A stretch of DNA of 51,406 bases from Verrucomicrobiia bacterium (lineage in GTDB: Bacteria; Verrucomicrobiota; Verrucomicrobiia; Verrucomicrobiales; Akkermansiaceae): positions 1 through 51,406 of the forward strand of contig JAUIJD010000032.1 in assembly GCA_030431475.1 (NCBI GenBank). Direction: 5' to 3'. The notes beneath the pieces were generated by a model. That model was not told the DNA's origin and searched no databases. It worked only from the letters and a program-made list of their open reading frames with translations. The position numbers were made by a program, and so were the translations under genes. Below are positions 44,860-51,406 of this stretch, in pieces. Position 1 is the stretch's first letter; each line of letters starts with the position of its first letter.

Positions 44860-46449
44860 TCAGCGGGTTCCCGGGTCGCCCCTTTCGAAAAGGCGCCGGA
44901 TTTCCCCGGCGGGCAGCGCCGAGGAGAAGAGGGTGAGCTCGTCGATGCTGCCCTGGAAGCGGTCGGGCGTGGTGCCCGGGCGCAGTTCCTTGAAGGCGAC
45001 GTTGCCGATGGTGGCGTGGCGGAGCTGGAAGGGAGGATGGACCCGCTCCGCGCGGCCACCGATGGAACGGGCCGGGACGGGTTGTCCATCGAAGTAGTGG
45101 GTCACGGTGCCCGAACGGCCGTCGATCACGGTCGCGGCAAATACCCAGCCGGGTTCTCCGTCGAGGGGAAGGAGGCGGTCGGTGTGAAAGTTGACCCAGG
45201 CCGGCGTGCCGCCGTTTCTGCCGGACCGGACCCCGAGGCCGAGGCCGCCGGAGCCGTAGAGGTACCAGGTGACCTCTCCTGCTTCGGATGTCTGGCCCAT
45301 CACCAGCGGGTTTTTGCCGGGCAGCAGGGTGTCGGGCCGGACCCAGGCGGTCAGGGTCAGCGACTCGAACTCTCCCGGCAGCCGGAACTCGAGGCCGTCG
45401 TCAGGCGCGGAAATGGCCAGCGCCCCCTTGCCGGGCCAGCGTCCGGAATCCGGAAGACCGCCGTGAACGACCGCGCCGGCGTCGGCGTCGGCCCGGTTTC
45501 TCAGCACGCGTCCGTCGGTGGCCTCGAAGTCAAGGTGAAGGACGGCCGCCGGGTGGCGCGACAGCTCGTCGCTGGCGATGCGCCAGGCGGCCAGAGGATC
45601 GCCGCCCGCGACGAGTTCCCGCCGGTCCATTTCCTCCTCGCCGGCGAAGGAGAGCGCCCGTGGATCGATCCGGTCCGGTGTACCGTTGGCAACGCGCATC
45701 GCTTCGTTGGCCCGGAGATGCCCGGTCGGAGCCCCCTTGGACTCCAGATCCACTTCGCCGTCGATGACGTGGAGTTCGCCGGAGCCGCCCGGCCCGGCCA
45801 GGCACCCGAATTCGGTTCCCCGGTCGATGGCGGTGAAGGCCGGCGTGGTGACCGTGAAGCCCATGGCGGCCGGCGGCACCGTGGCGCGAAGGCGGCCGGC
45901 AACGAGCCGGAGCGCGTTGTCGTCGGTCAGCTCGAACTCCGCCGGCCCCTCGACCACCACGCGGGCCCCTCGGTCCATCGCGATCAGGATCGTGCCGGAG
46001 TCGAGCCGGTGGCGGTCGCCGGGCTGTAGCCGGTCGCCAGGACGGAGCGGGTCGCCATTCCACGCGGCGGCCAGTTGCCGCTCGAGGCCGGCGACCGGCC
46101 GGGGCGAGAGAAAGAGGAAGCCGAGGGCCACCGCGGCCGCCACCGCTCCCGCCGAGATCAGCCACGCGCCGAGCGGACGGCGCCTCTTTCTTGAAAGCCC
46201 GACCGTCGCGGGTCGCGGGACCATCCGGAGAGCGGGGGAGGTATCACCGGCCGGCGGGGTGACCGCCTGACGGCCCCATTCCTGTTCGCCCCACTGGCGG
46301 AACAGGGCGTGCCATTCGGCGTCTTCCCAGAACGCGGCCTTCGCCTCGCCGCTGGCGCGAAGAAGCGCCTGCAGCTCGTCCATTTCCGCGGCGTCGATCT
46401 CGCGGTCGAAGTAGCGGCCGGTCAGCAAGCGGAGTCGGTCGCGGTTCAA
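44860..46449 (-). CDS. FecR-type membrane protein with LamG domain (anti-sigma-like)
   Basis: 529 residues if it starts at the TTG at 46449, whose TTGA overlaps the sigma-factor stop by 4 bp and which has the Shine-Dalgarno AAGGAGGT five bases before it. An in-frame ATG at 46488 is less likely. The N-terminal cytoplasmic part (RLRLLTGRYFDREIDAAEMDELQALL) resembles FecR-type anti-sigma sensors. One membrane helix follows (GAWLISAGAVAAAVALGFLFL), then a FecR domain (ILIAMDRGARVVVEGPAEFEL, FTAIDRGTEFGCL), and a C-terminal LamG/concanavalin-like domain (LTAWVRPDTLLPGKNPLVMG, FQGSIDELTLFSSAL). It probably binds the ECF sigma factor and senses a polysaccharide outside the cell. Confidence 0.85.
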   Translation of the reverse strand: MNRDRLRLLTGRYFDREIDAAEMDELQALLRASGEAKAAFWEDAEWHALFRQWGEQEWGRQAVTPPAGDTSPALRMVPRPATVGLSRKRRRPLGAWLISAGAVAAAVALGFLFLSPRPVAGLERQLAAAWNGDPLRPGDRLQPGDRHRLDSGTILIAMDRGARVVVEGPAEFELTDDNALRLVAGRLRATVPPAAMGFTVTTPAFTAIDRGTEFGCLAGPGGSGELHVIDGEVDLESKGAPTGHLRANEAMRVANGTPDRIDPRALSFAGEEEMDRRELVAGGDPLAAWRIASDELSRHPAAVLHLDFEATDGRVLRNRADADAGAVVHGGLPDSGRWPGKGALAISAPDDGLEFRLPGEFESLTLTAWVRPDTLLPGKNPLVMGQTSEAGEVTWYLYGSGGLGLGVRSGRNGGTPAWVNFHTDRLLPLDGEPGWVFAATVIDGRSGTVTHYFDGQPVPARSIGGRAERVHPPFQLRHATIGNVAFKELRPGTTPDRFQGSIDELTLFSSALPAGEIRRLFERGDPGTR

Positions 46450-46976
46450 TGCCGACCTCCTTCCATGGCCATGCGTTTCTCGATGCATCGCCGCAGCAAC
46501 GCACGGGCCCGGGACAGGGCGACGCGCACGGCGTTGACGGTCCATCCCATTCGCGGCGCCACCTCGCGCGGGAGGTGACCGTGCTGGTAATGGAGCGCCA
46601 TGGCCTGCCTTGCCTTCGGCGCCAGCTGGTCGAGGCAGGCCCTGAGGTGGGGCATCCGGTGGTCGTTGACCGCGAAATCGGGGGCGGCATCGGCGAGTTG
46701 CTCGACCACGTCCGGGTCGAAGACCAGCGGATCCCGGCCAGCGTCCCGGAGTGCCGAGAGCAGCTTGTAGCGTCCGATCGTGAAGATCCACGCCCGGAAG
46801 TCGGTGCCTTCCTCGAACTCGCCGGCCTTCTCCAAGGCGGTCAGGAAAGTCTCCTGCACGAGGTCGTCCACCCGCTGGTTGTCGCCGGAAAGTGCGAGCA
46901 GGAACCCCCGCAGCGGCACGAGGTGCTGCAGGAAGAGGGATTGCACGAGGGCGCCGGTTTTTTTGGACGAGGTCAT
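46446..46976 (-). CDS. ECF RNA polymerase sigma factor
   Basis: 176 residues. Region 2 is LRGFLLALSGDNQRVDDLVQETFLTALEK---DFRAWIFTIGRYKLLSALRD. Region 4 is LDQLAPKARQAMALHYQHGHLPREVAPRMGWTVNAVRVALSRARALLRRCIEKR, with its helix-turn-helix. It directs polymerase to a small gene set. The stop overlaps the FecR/LamG start (TTGA), so sigma and sensor are co-translated. The pectate lyase and GH43 genes follow, making them the likely targets. This pairing is common in Planctomycetes and Verrucomicrobia. Confidence 0.93.
   Translation of the reverse strand: MTSSKKTGALVQSLFLQHLVPLRGFLLALSGDNQRVDDLVQETFLTALEKAGEFEEGTDFRAWIFTIGRYKLLSALRDAGRDPLVFDPDVVEQLADAAPDFAVNDHRMPHLRACLDQLAPKARQAMALHYQHGHLPREVAPRMGWTVNAVRVALSRARALLRRCIEKRMAMEGGRH
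46455..46462 (-). promoter_or_regulatory. Strong ribosome binding site deciding the TTG start of the FecR/LamG gene
   Basis: AAGGAGGT on the minus strand, a perfect Shine-Dalgarno, five bases before the TTG at 46449 and inside the end of the sigma-factor gene. The upstream ATG at 46488 has nothing comparable. Confidence 0.7.
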
Positions 46977-47036
46977 GGGCTCCGTAGTAGCATTCCGGGC
47001 CGGGCCGGATCATTAGCAAAGAAAAGCGGCCGTCAG

Positions 47037-47066
47037 TGCCGGACAGATCAAAGTCGTTGTCCGGCA
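47037..47066. promoter_or_regulatory. Perfect inverted repeat between GH31 and the ECF sigma gene
   Basis: TGCCGGACA (47037-47045) and TGTCCGGCA (47058-47066), 9-bp perfect arms 12 nt apart, 61 bp upstream of the sigma-factor start and downstream of the GH31 stop. No T-run follows in the GH31 transcript, so it is either an operator for the sigma-factor promoter or a transcript-end hairpin. Confidence 0.5.
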
Positions 47067-47126
47067 ATCCGACGGAATGTTCTTGGGAGTAAGGCAGAAG
47101 ACCCCCGATCTCGAGCCGCACAGTCT

Positions 47127-49379
47127 TCAGAACCGGACCTCAGCCGCTTTTCCTTGCCAGTCGATGATCTTCGCCACACCGCCGGTGGCAAACTCGATCC
47201 GGAACTTGCGGGGTGCGGGAGCGTCACCCTGACCGGGCGTAAGGCGCAGCGTCATTTCCTCATCGTCCCACTCGAAGCGGGTGAGCGTGAATGCCCGGTT
47301 GAGGTAGGTCATGTCACCGTCGTCCTCGTAGAGTGTGAAGCTTCCATCGGCGCCCGGGTAGATCCGGATCGTGAGGGGTTCATCGACCGCTTGACCGGTG
47401 TGTTGGCGAACCGGATCGAGGGGCAGGATGGTCCCGGCCCGCACGTAGATCGGCAGGGTTGCGAGATCCACCTCGCGGGAAACCGTGCGCCCGCCGGGCT
47501 GCGCCTTTCCGGTCCAGAAGTCGAACCACTCGCCCTCGGGAAGGTAGAGTTCGCGCGCCGTGGCTCCCTTCTCGAAAACCGGGGCGATCATGAGGTCCCG
47601 GCCCCAGAGATACTGGTCGCCTGCCTCCCGGGCTTTCGCGTCCTCGGGGTAGTGAAGCCAGAGCGAGCGCATGAAGGGAAGCCCGCGGTCGCGGGCCTGC
47701 CAGGCCAGGGTGTAGTTGTAGGAAAGGAGTTGATAGCGGAGCTCGGCGTAGCGACGGCAGACCTTCTCGATCGAGGGGTCGTTCAACGTGGAAGCGTCGG
47801 GGTCCTCCGGGTGCTCTTTCGGGCCGAGGGTGTCGAGGCCCCATCCCCAGGGCAGTCGCGTCCACCAGGTGCGGCCGTGCGATCGGAACGATGGACAAAA
47901 CGCCCCGAACTGGAACCAGCGCGCGTAGAGTTCGCCGGTGAGCTCCTTCGACGGATAGAACCCGCCGATGTCCGAACCCCAGTAGGGCCCGAGGCTGAGC
48001 GAGTGGTTGATGCCGACGGCGATCTGCGCCTCGAGCGTCTTCCACGACGTATTGGTGTCGCCCGACCACACCCAGCCGCCGTAGCGGGCGACGCCGAGGT
48101 AGCCGTTGCGGTGCAGGCTCCACGGCCGGCGGTCGGGTTGGGTGGAAAGCGGGCCGTCGTGGTAGAGCTGGTGGCGGGTGATCCGTTCGTGAAGGTCGAA
48201 CCAGTCGCCCTCGTCCGGCCACCAGCCGTCGATGCCGGCCTTCACGAGATCCTCGTGTTCCTTCCAGTAGCTGGGCAGGCGCTCGTCATCGAGCCGCGGG
48301 ATGCGGTCGCGGTCCCAGGGCACCATGTGGACGACGACCTTCACGTTGCGCTCGTGGAGTTCGTCGATGACCTCGGCCGGATCGCGCTGGAAGACCTCGG
48401 GATTGAACTCGAAGGACGGCTGCGGCTTGTTCCAGCCGCGGGGCGTGAAGCCGGTGCCGAGGTAGATGACGGCATCGACCGGGATCCGCTTGTCGCGGAA
48501 GGTGTCGGCGATTTCCACGAGCTGCTCGTCGTCCTCCAGCGTCCGGTGCGACTGCATGTAGCCGAGCGCCCACTTCGGCGGCATCGCGGCGGCGCCGGTG
48601 AGGGTGGAGAGGTCCTTCATCAGGGCGACCGGGTCGCGGGCGTCGAAGACGAACACATCTCGGAAACCCTCGACGAAATCCTCCATCGGCGGGATGCCCT
48701 TGCCGAGCTGCTCGGTCTGGTTGGCGTGGTTCTGGCGCATCGCCGCCGGGTTTTTCTTCTCGATCGGGAGGAAGCGCCCGCCGTCTTTTTCCGACAAGTC
48801 GATCCGCCCCCACGGGGAGGCGAAGAAGAGCCCCCAGCCGCCGGTGCCGACCAGCAGCGGCACGGGGTTTCGCGACCCATAGGCGTCGGCCTGCCAGCGC
48901 GGTTGCATCTTGTGGAGGCGTCCGCGTCGGTCGAATTCCACGGGGGCCTTGCGCCAGTCCTTGCCTTGCTCCGGACGCGGCCCGCCTTCGCCCATGCCCA
49001 GCACCGGGGCGTCGTCGAGGCGGAAACGAATGGCGCTCTCGTCGTCGAGAGTCAGCTTCTGGACCAGCGAGCCATCGGGGCGCGAGACGGAGATCTGCAG
49101 CGGATCGGGCCGGATCTCGACCGTCAGCTCGCCGACCTTGGTGCGCTGCGGCTCGTCGAGTTCGCGGATTATCAGGACGGCATCGGCGGGCGCCTTGGCG
49201 GCCAGCGCGGGATTCTCCGGCAGGGGTTCCGGGTGCTCGAGCGGCCGGAGGGTGACGCGCACCGCGTGTTCGCCGGCCGGCCGCAGGGAAAGTTCGGCCG
49301 GGATGCTGCCGACCTTGATGGGAGCCGAGTTGGCGGCGATGGGAAAAGCTAGAATACAAAGGGAGCGGAGCAGATGCAT
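47127..49379 (-). CDS. Secreted glycoside hydrolase family 31 (alpha-glucosidase/alpha-xylosidase type)
   Basis: 750 residues from the ATG at 49379 (MHLLRSLCILAFPIAANSAPIKVG, a secretion signal); the open frame extends to 49451 without adding a better signal. GH31 motifs are DDAPVLGMGEGG, the galactose-mutarotase-like N-domain, and in the barrel MQSHRTL, IPVDAVIYLG, the nucleophile aspartate in GIDGWWPDEGDW, the acid/base aspartate in WSGDTNTSWKTL and GPYWGSDIGGFYPS. C-terminal domains follow (ELYLPEGEWFDFWTGK). It releases alpha-linked glucose or xylose, perhaps from xyloglucan. An operator-like palindrome lies 78 bp upstream. Confidence 0.92.
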   Translation of the reverse strand: MHLLRSLCILAFPIAANSAPIKVGSIPAELSLRPAGEHAVRVTLRPLEHPEPLPENPALAAKAPADAVLIIRELDEPQRTKVGELTVEIRPDPLQISVSRPDGSLVQKLTLDDESAIRFRLDDAPVLGMGEGGPRPEQGKDWRKAPVEFDRRGRLHKMQPRWQADAYGSRNPVPLLVGTGGWGLFFASPWGRIDLSEKDGGRFLPIEKKNPAAMRQNHANQTEQLGKGIPPMEDFVEGFRDVFVFDARDPVALMKDLSTLTGAAAMPPKWALGYMQSHRTLEDDEQLVEIADTFRDKRIPVDAVIYLGTGFTPRGWNKPQPSFEFNPEVFQRDPAEVIDELHERNVKVVVHMVPWDRDRIPRLDDERLPSYWKEHEDLVKAGIDGWWPDEGDWFDLHERITRHQLYHDGPLSTQPDRRPWSLHRNGYLGVARYGGWVWSGDTNTSWKTLEAQIAVGINHSLSLGPYWGSDIGGFYPSKELTGELYARWFQFGAFCPSFRSHGRTWWTRLPWGWGLDTLGPKEHPEDPDASTLNDPSIEKVCRRYAELRYQLLSYNYTLAWQARDRGLPFMRSLWLHYPEDAKAREAGDQYLWGRDLMIAPVFEKGATARELYLPEGEWFDFWTGKAQPGGRTVSREVDLATLPIYVRAGTILPLDPVRQHTGQAVDEPLTIRIYPGADGSFTLYEDDGDMTYLNRAFTLTRFEWDDEEMTLRLTPGQGDAPAPRKFRIEFATGGVAKIIDWQGKAAEVRF

Positions 49380-49456
49380 GTCGGTCGATTGGGAATGTAG
49401 CAGATAGTCAACGAGTGGTCCGGTGGCAAATTGTGCGGGGAATCGCTCCATTTGTA

Positions 49457-49473
49457 TGTCTTATCATGAGACA
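49457..49473. promoter_or_regulatory. Putative operator, GntR/LacI-type motif, copy 3
   Basis: TGTCTTATCATGAGACA, 5-bp perfect arms. The core lies within a longer symmetry ATTTGT---ACAAAT (49450-49476), which resembles the ATTTGT/ACAAAT arms of AraR boxes. It sits between the GH31 gene and the divergent metallopeptidase-like gene. Confidence 0.65.
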
Positions 49474-49670
49474 AATCGGGGAGGTCGAATGTCGGTTGTG
49501 AGATGGGCTGTCCGGCATAGGCTCCACAGCCTTGCTTCCCAAGTGCTTGTAGCCAGCACGGGAGCCGAGAACTGATCGTGGATGGCGGAAACAGCCAGTC
49601 GGGAACGCAGATCGCACTTCCGATCGATCCCGATGGAAAAACCACTGCACGGCGATTCGAAAAAACACCC

Positions 49671-51406
49671 ATGAACTCCCCACTTTCCCTGCGCCTCGGA
49701 CTCGTCGTGGCCTGCGTTTCACCGCTCTGCCCGCTTGCGGCGCAAGAGATTGCCGTCGATCCGTCGGGAACCGTTTCGTCAAACTACGCCGCGGAATGGA
49801 ATAGCGCGGGAAACGCGGAAAGCTGGACCGGGGTCAATGCGACGCTTTCCGTCTCAGGCGGAGTGCTTTCCGGCGCGGCGACTTCGGACGACGCTGCTGT
49901 CCAGCTCACGAATCTGGCGGGTGGCCCCGACCTCGACCTCGGCTGGAACGATTTCATGGACATCCGGATCCAGGTGCCGGCCGCCTACACCGGCCCGATC
50001 CGGTTTTCATTTGGAACGACCTACCGCAACGGCTTCGACGCCTCGCGTGAGTTCGAGATCGCGGCCGCTTCGATTCCGAACGACGGCGCCTTTCACACCT
50101 ACCGGATCGCGCTGGGTCTGGAGCCGCTTTGGCGCTCGAACCTGCGAGACCTCCGCATCCATCCGGTCGGAGGCGCGGGCACCAGCGGGATGAGTTTCGC
50201 CATCGACCACATCCGCATCGGCGACGAGCCGAACGCCGCGGTCTATCAGAGACTCACCTCGACCGAGACTCCGCCGTCGGGTGGAACCACCCCCGCCGGC
50301 GCTGCCCATGGTCCGGGCCAGACGGTGAAGTCGATGGAGTCCAAGCACTTCGTGTTCCTCTGGAACGATGCCGCCGAGGCCGACGGTTTCTGGACTCCGG
50401 ACATGCCGCACGGCACCCTGCGCAACCTGGAAGAAGCGTGGCAGGTGTTCGTCCATGTCATGGGCTACATCGAGCCCTGCTACTCCGGCCAGGACAAGTC
50501 GGGCCAGCTCGGCACGCCCCGGGGCAAGGTCGCCCTGCACACCTGGTACGACGGCTTCTGGGCCGGCGGCTACACCGATGACGCCGGGAGGAGCCGGGTG
50601 CGCATGAACATGGCGCCCGGCGGGCTGCGAGTGGATCCCCCGGGCTGGGTCGTCCCGCACGAGCTGATGCACTGTTTTCAGTTCCACAACAACGAGGACA
50701 GCGTCAATGGCACCAAGATGCCCGGCTACTGGTATGAGGGTCACGCGAACTATGCCCGCGAGCGCTGGTTGATCCACTACGAGGCGCTCTATCCGGATAC
50801 CTCGTCGGTCGGCGCGGAGGCGCTGCGTGGCGCCCACCAGCTCATCGCCGACGCGCGCTACCAGTATCTTTCCTGGCTGCCGCTGCTCTACCTCGACACC
50901 AATCCGGACAACCTGCCGGACTTGGGCGACAGCACCGTCAGGCGGATCTGGCAGGAAACCCTGGCCAACACGAATCCGCTCATGACGCTGGATGTCATCG
51001 CACCGACCACGGGCCGCAAGGACATCTTCGGCTACTATGCCCGCCGTGGCGCGACCCTTTCCTATCCGGCGCAACCGCACATCGCCGCCTCGGCCAGTTG
51101 GGATCCGCAGGTGCCGCGTTACCAATTTACCGATCTGGTCCAGCGGTCCGACGATCCGAGCTGGTGGCGGGTTCCTTCGGAAATGGCGCCGCAGCAGGGC
51201 GGCTACACGATCCACGAGCTGGTCGTGCCGAACCCCGGGACCGGCGGTCGCACCGTCACGGTCAATTTTCGCGGCCTGCCGAACGCCGCCCGCGGTGCCG
51301 ACTGGCGCGCCGCCTTCGTGATCGTGGCCGACGACGGCAGCGAGCGCTACAGCCCGCTTTGGAACAGCGGCAACCAGTCGGTCACGCTCGCCGCCAACGA
51401 GAACAC
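49671..51406 (+). CDS. Secreted HExxH metallopeptidase-like protein, 5' part (runs off the right edge)
   Basis: The frame opens at the ATG at 49671 and stays open to the window end (578 codons, no stop). The N-terminus MNSPLSLRLGLVVACVSPLCPLAAQ is a secretion signal. Residues about 25-185 form a beta-rich, carbohydrate-binding-like domain (WNDFMDIRIQVPAAYTGPIRF, AIDHIRIGDEP). After a proline/glycine-rich linker comes a catalytic-looking domain with HELMHCFQFHN (HExxH) and, 25 residues on, WYEGHANYARERW, whose glutamate could be the third zinc ligand. The layout recalls DUF6055-like gluzincin proteins. Divergent from GH31; it may act on glycoproteins. Confidence 0.8.
   Translation, partial: MNSPLSLRLGLVVACVSPLCPLAAQEIAVDPSGTVSSNYAAEWNSAGNAESWTGVNATLSVSGGVLSGAATSDDAAVQLTNLAGGPDLDLGWNDFMDIRIQVPAAYTGPIRFSFGTTYRNGFDASREFEIAAASIPNDGAFHTYRIALGLEPLWRSNLRDLRIHPVGGAGTSGMSFAIDHIRIGDEPNAAVYQRLTSTETPPSGGTTPAGAAHGPGQTVKSMESKHFVFLWNDAAEADGFWTPDMPHGTLRNLEEAWQVFVHVMGYIEPCYSGQDKSGQLGTPRGKVALHTWYDGFWAGGYTDDAGRSRVRMNMAPGGLRVDPPGWVVPHELMHCFQFHNNEDSVNGTKMPGYWYEGHANYARERWLIHYEALYPDTSSVGAEALRGAHQLIADARYQYLSWLPLLYLDTNPDNLPDLGDSTVRRIWQETLANTNPLMTLDVIAPTTGRKDIFGYYARRGATLSYPAQPHIAASASWDPQVPRYQFTDLVQRSDDPSWWRVPSEMAPQQGGYTIHELVVPNPGTGGRTVTVNFRGLPNAARGADWRAAFVIVADDGSERYSPLWNSGNQSVTLAANEN

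Noticed and set aside
46449-49352. Long plus-strand open frame opposite GH31 and the sigma gene
   Set aside because: Antisense shadow; it crosses two genes with clear family motifs on the other strand.

Overview
The window is GC-rich, densely coded bacterial DNA from a Verrucomicrobiota-like chromosome (probably Verrucomicrobiae). The grounds are a very large prepilin-like protein of the Verru_Chthon cassette A type, a GntR/LacI hybrid sugar-type regulator, an ECF sigma factor followed by a FecR/LamG protein and secreted polysaccharide-degrading enzymes, and GTAG-headed intergenic hairpins. This assignment is inference from gene content; no rRNA gene is present.

Left part (1-5742): the C-terminal part of a cytochrome c-like protein, a trans-sulfuration PLP enzyme, a DUF488 protein, a CPA2 cation/proton antiporter, and a MarR regulator divergent from a GST/HPP-family pair.

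Nitrogen-oxide block (5808-24537): almost everything is on the minus strand. A long operon reads nrdJ (B12-dependent ribonucleotide reductase), norC (with an extra heme domain), norB, norQ, norD, norE, norF-like, a small membrane protein and ctaA. Divergent from nrdJ is ric (ytfE/scdA-type di-iron repair protein). A second operon reads nirK (copper nitrite reductase fused to cytochrome c), nirV-like, SCO copper chaperone, a TIGR04053-type radical SAM protein, nirJ-like radical SAM protein and nnrS. Together they would reduce nitrite to nitric oxide to nitrous oxide, protect iron centres from NO and keep DNA precursors available without oxygen. No nosZ, no nitrate reductase and no NO-responsive regulator lies in the window. 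The odd point is a heme d1-type radical SAM enzyme next to a copper nitrite reductase, with no other heme d1 gene nearby.

Boundary (24538-25255): there is no intact protein gene here. It holds a 55-nt 3' half of a tRNA-Leu(CAG) gene starting in the anticodon loop, followed by its own terminator. This is the footprint expected at the distal end of an integrated element, and by its orientation the element would lie to the left, over the nitrogen-oxide block.

Right part (25256-51406): an M24 peptidase; the Verru_Chthon A protein with its GntR/LacI regulator; an AraC regulator with an SDR and a cupin protein; then a secreted-enzyme locus (GH2, two GH43, a giant pectate lyase, FecR/LamG protein, ECF sigma factor, GH31), all on the minus strand; and finally a HExxH metallopeptidase-like protein running off the right edge. 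A 17-bp palindrome, TGTCTkAnnnTGrGACA, occurs three times: before the GntR gene, before the Verru_Chthon gene and before the GH31 gene. It suggests a small sugar-type regulon.
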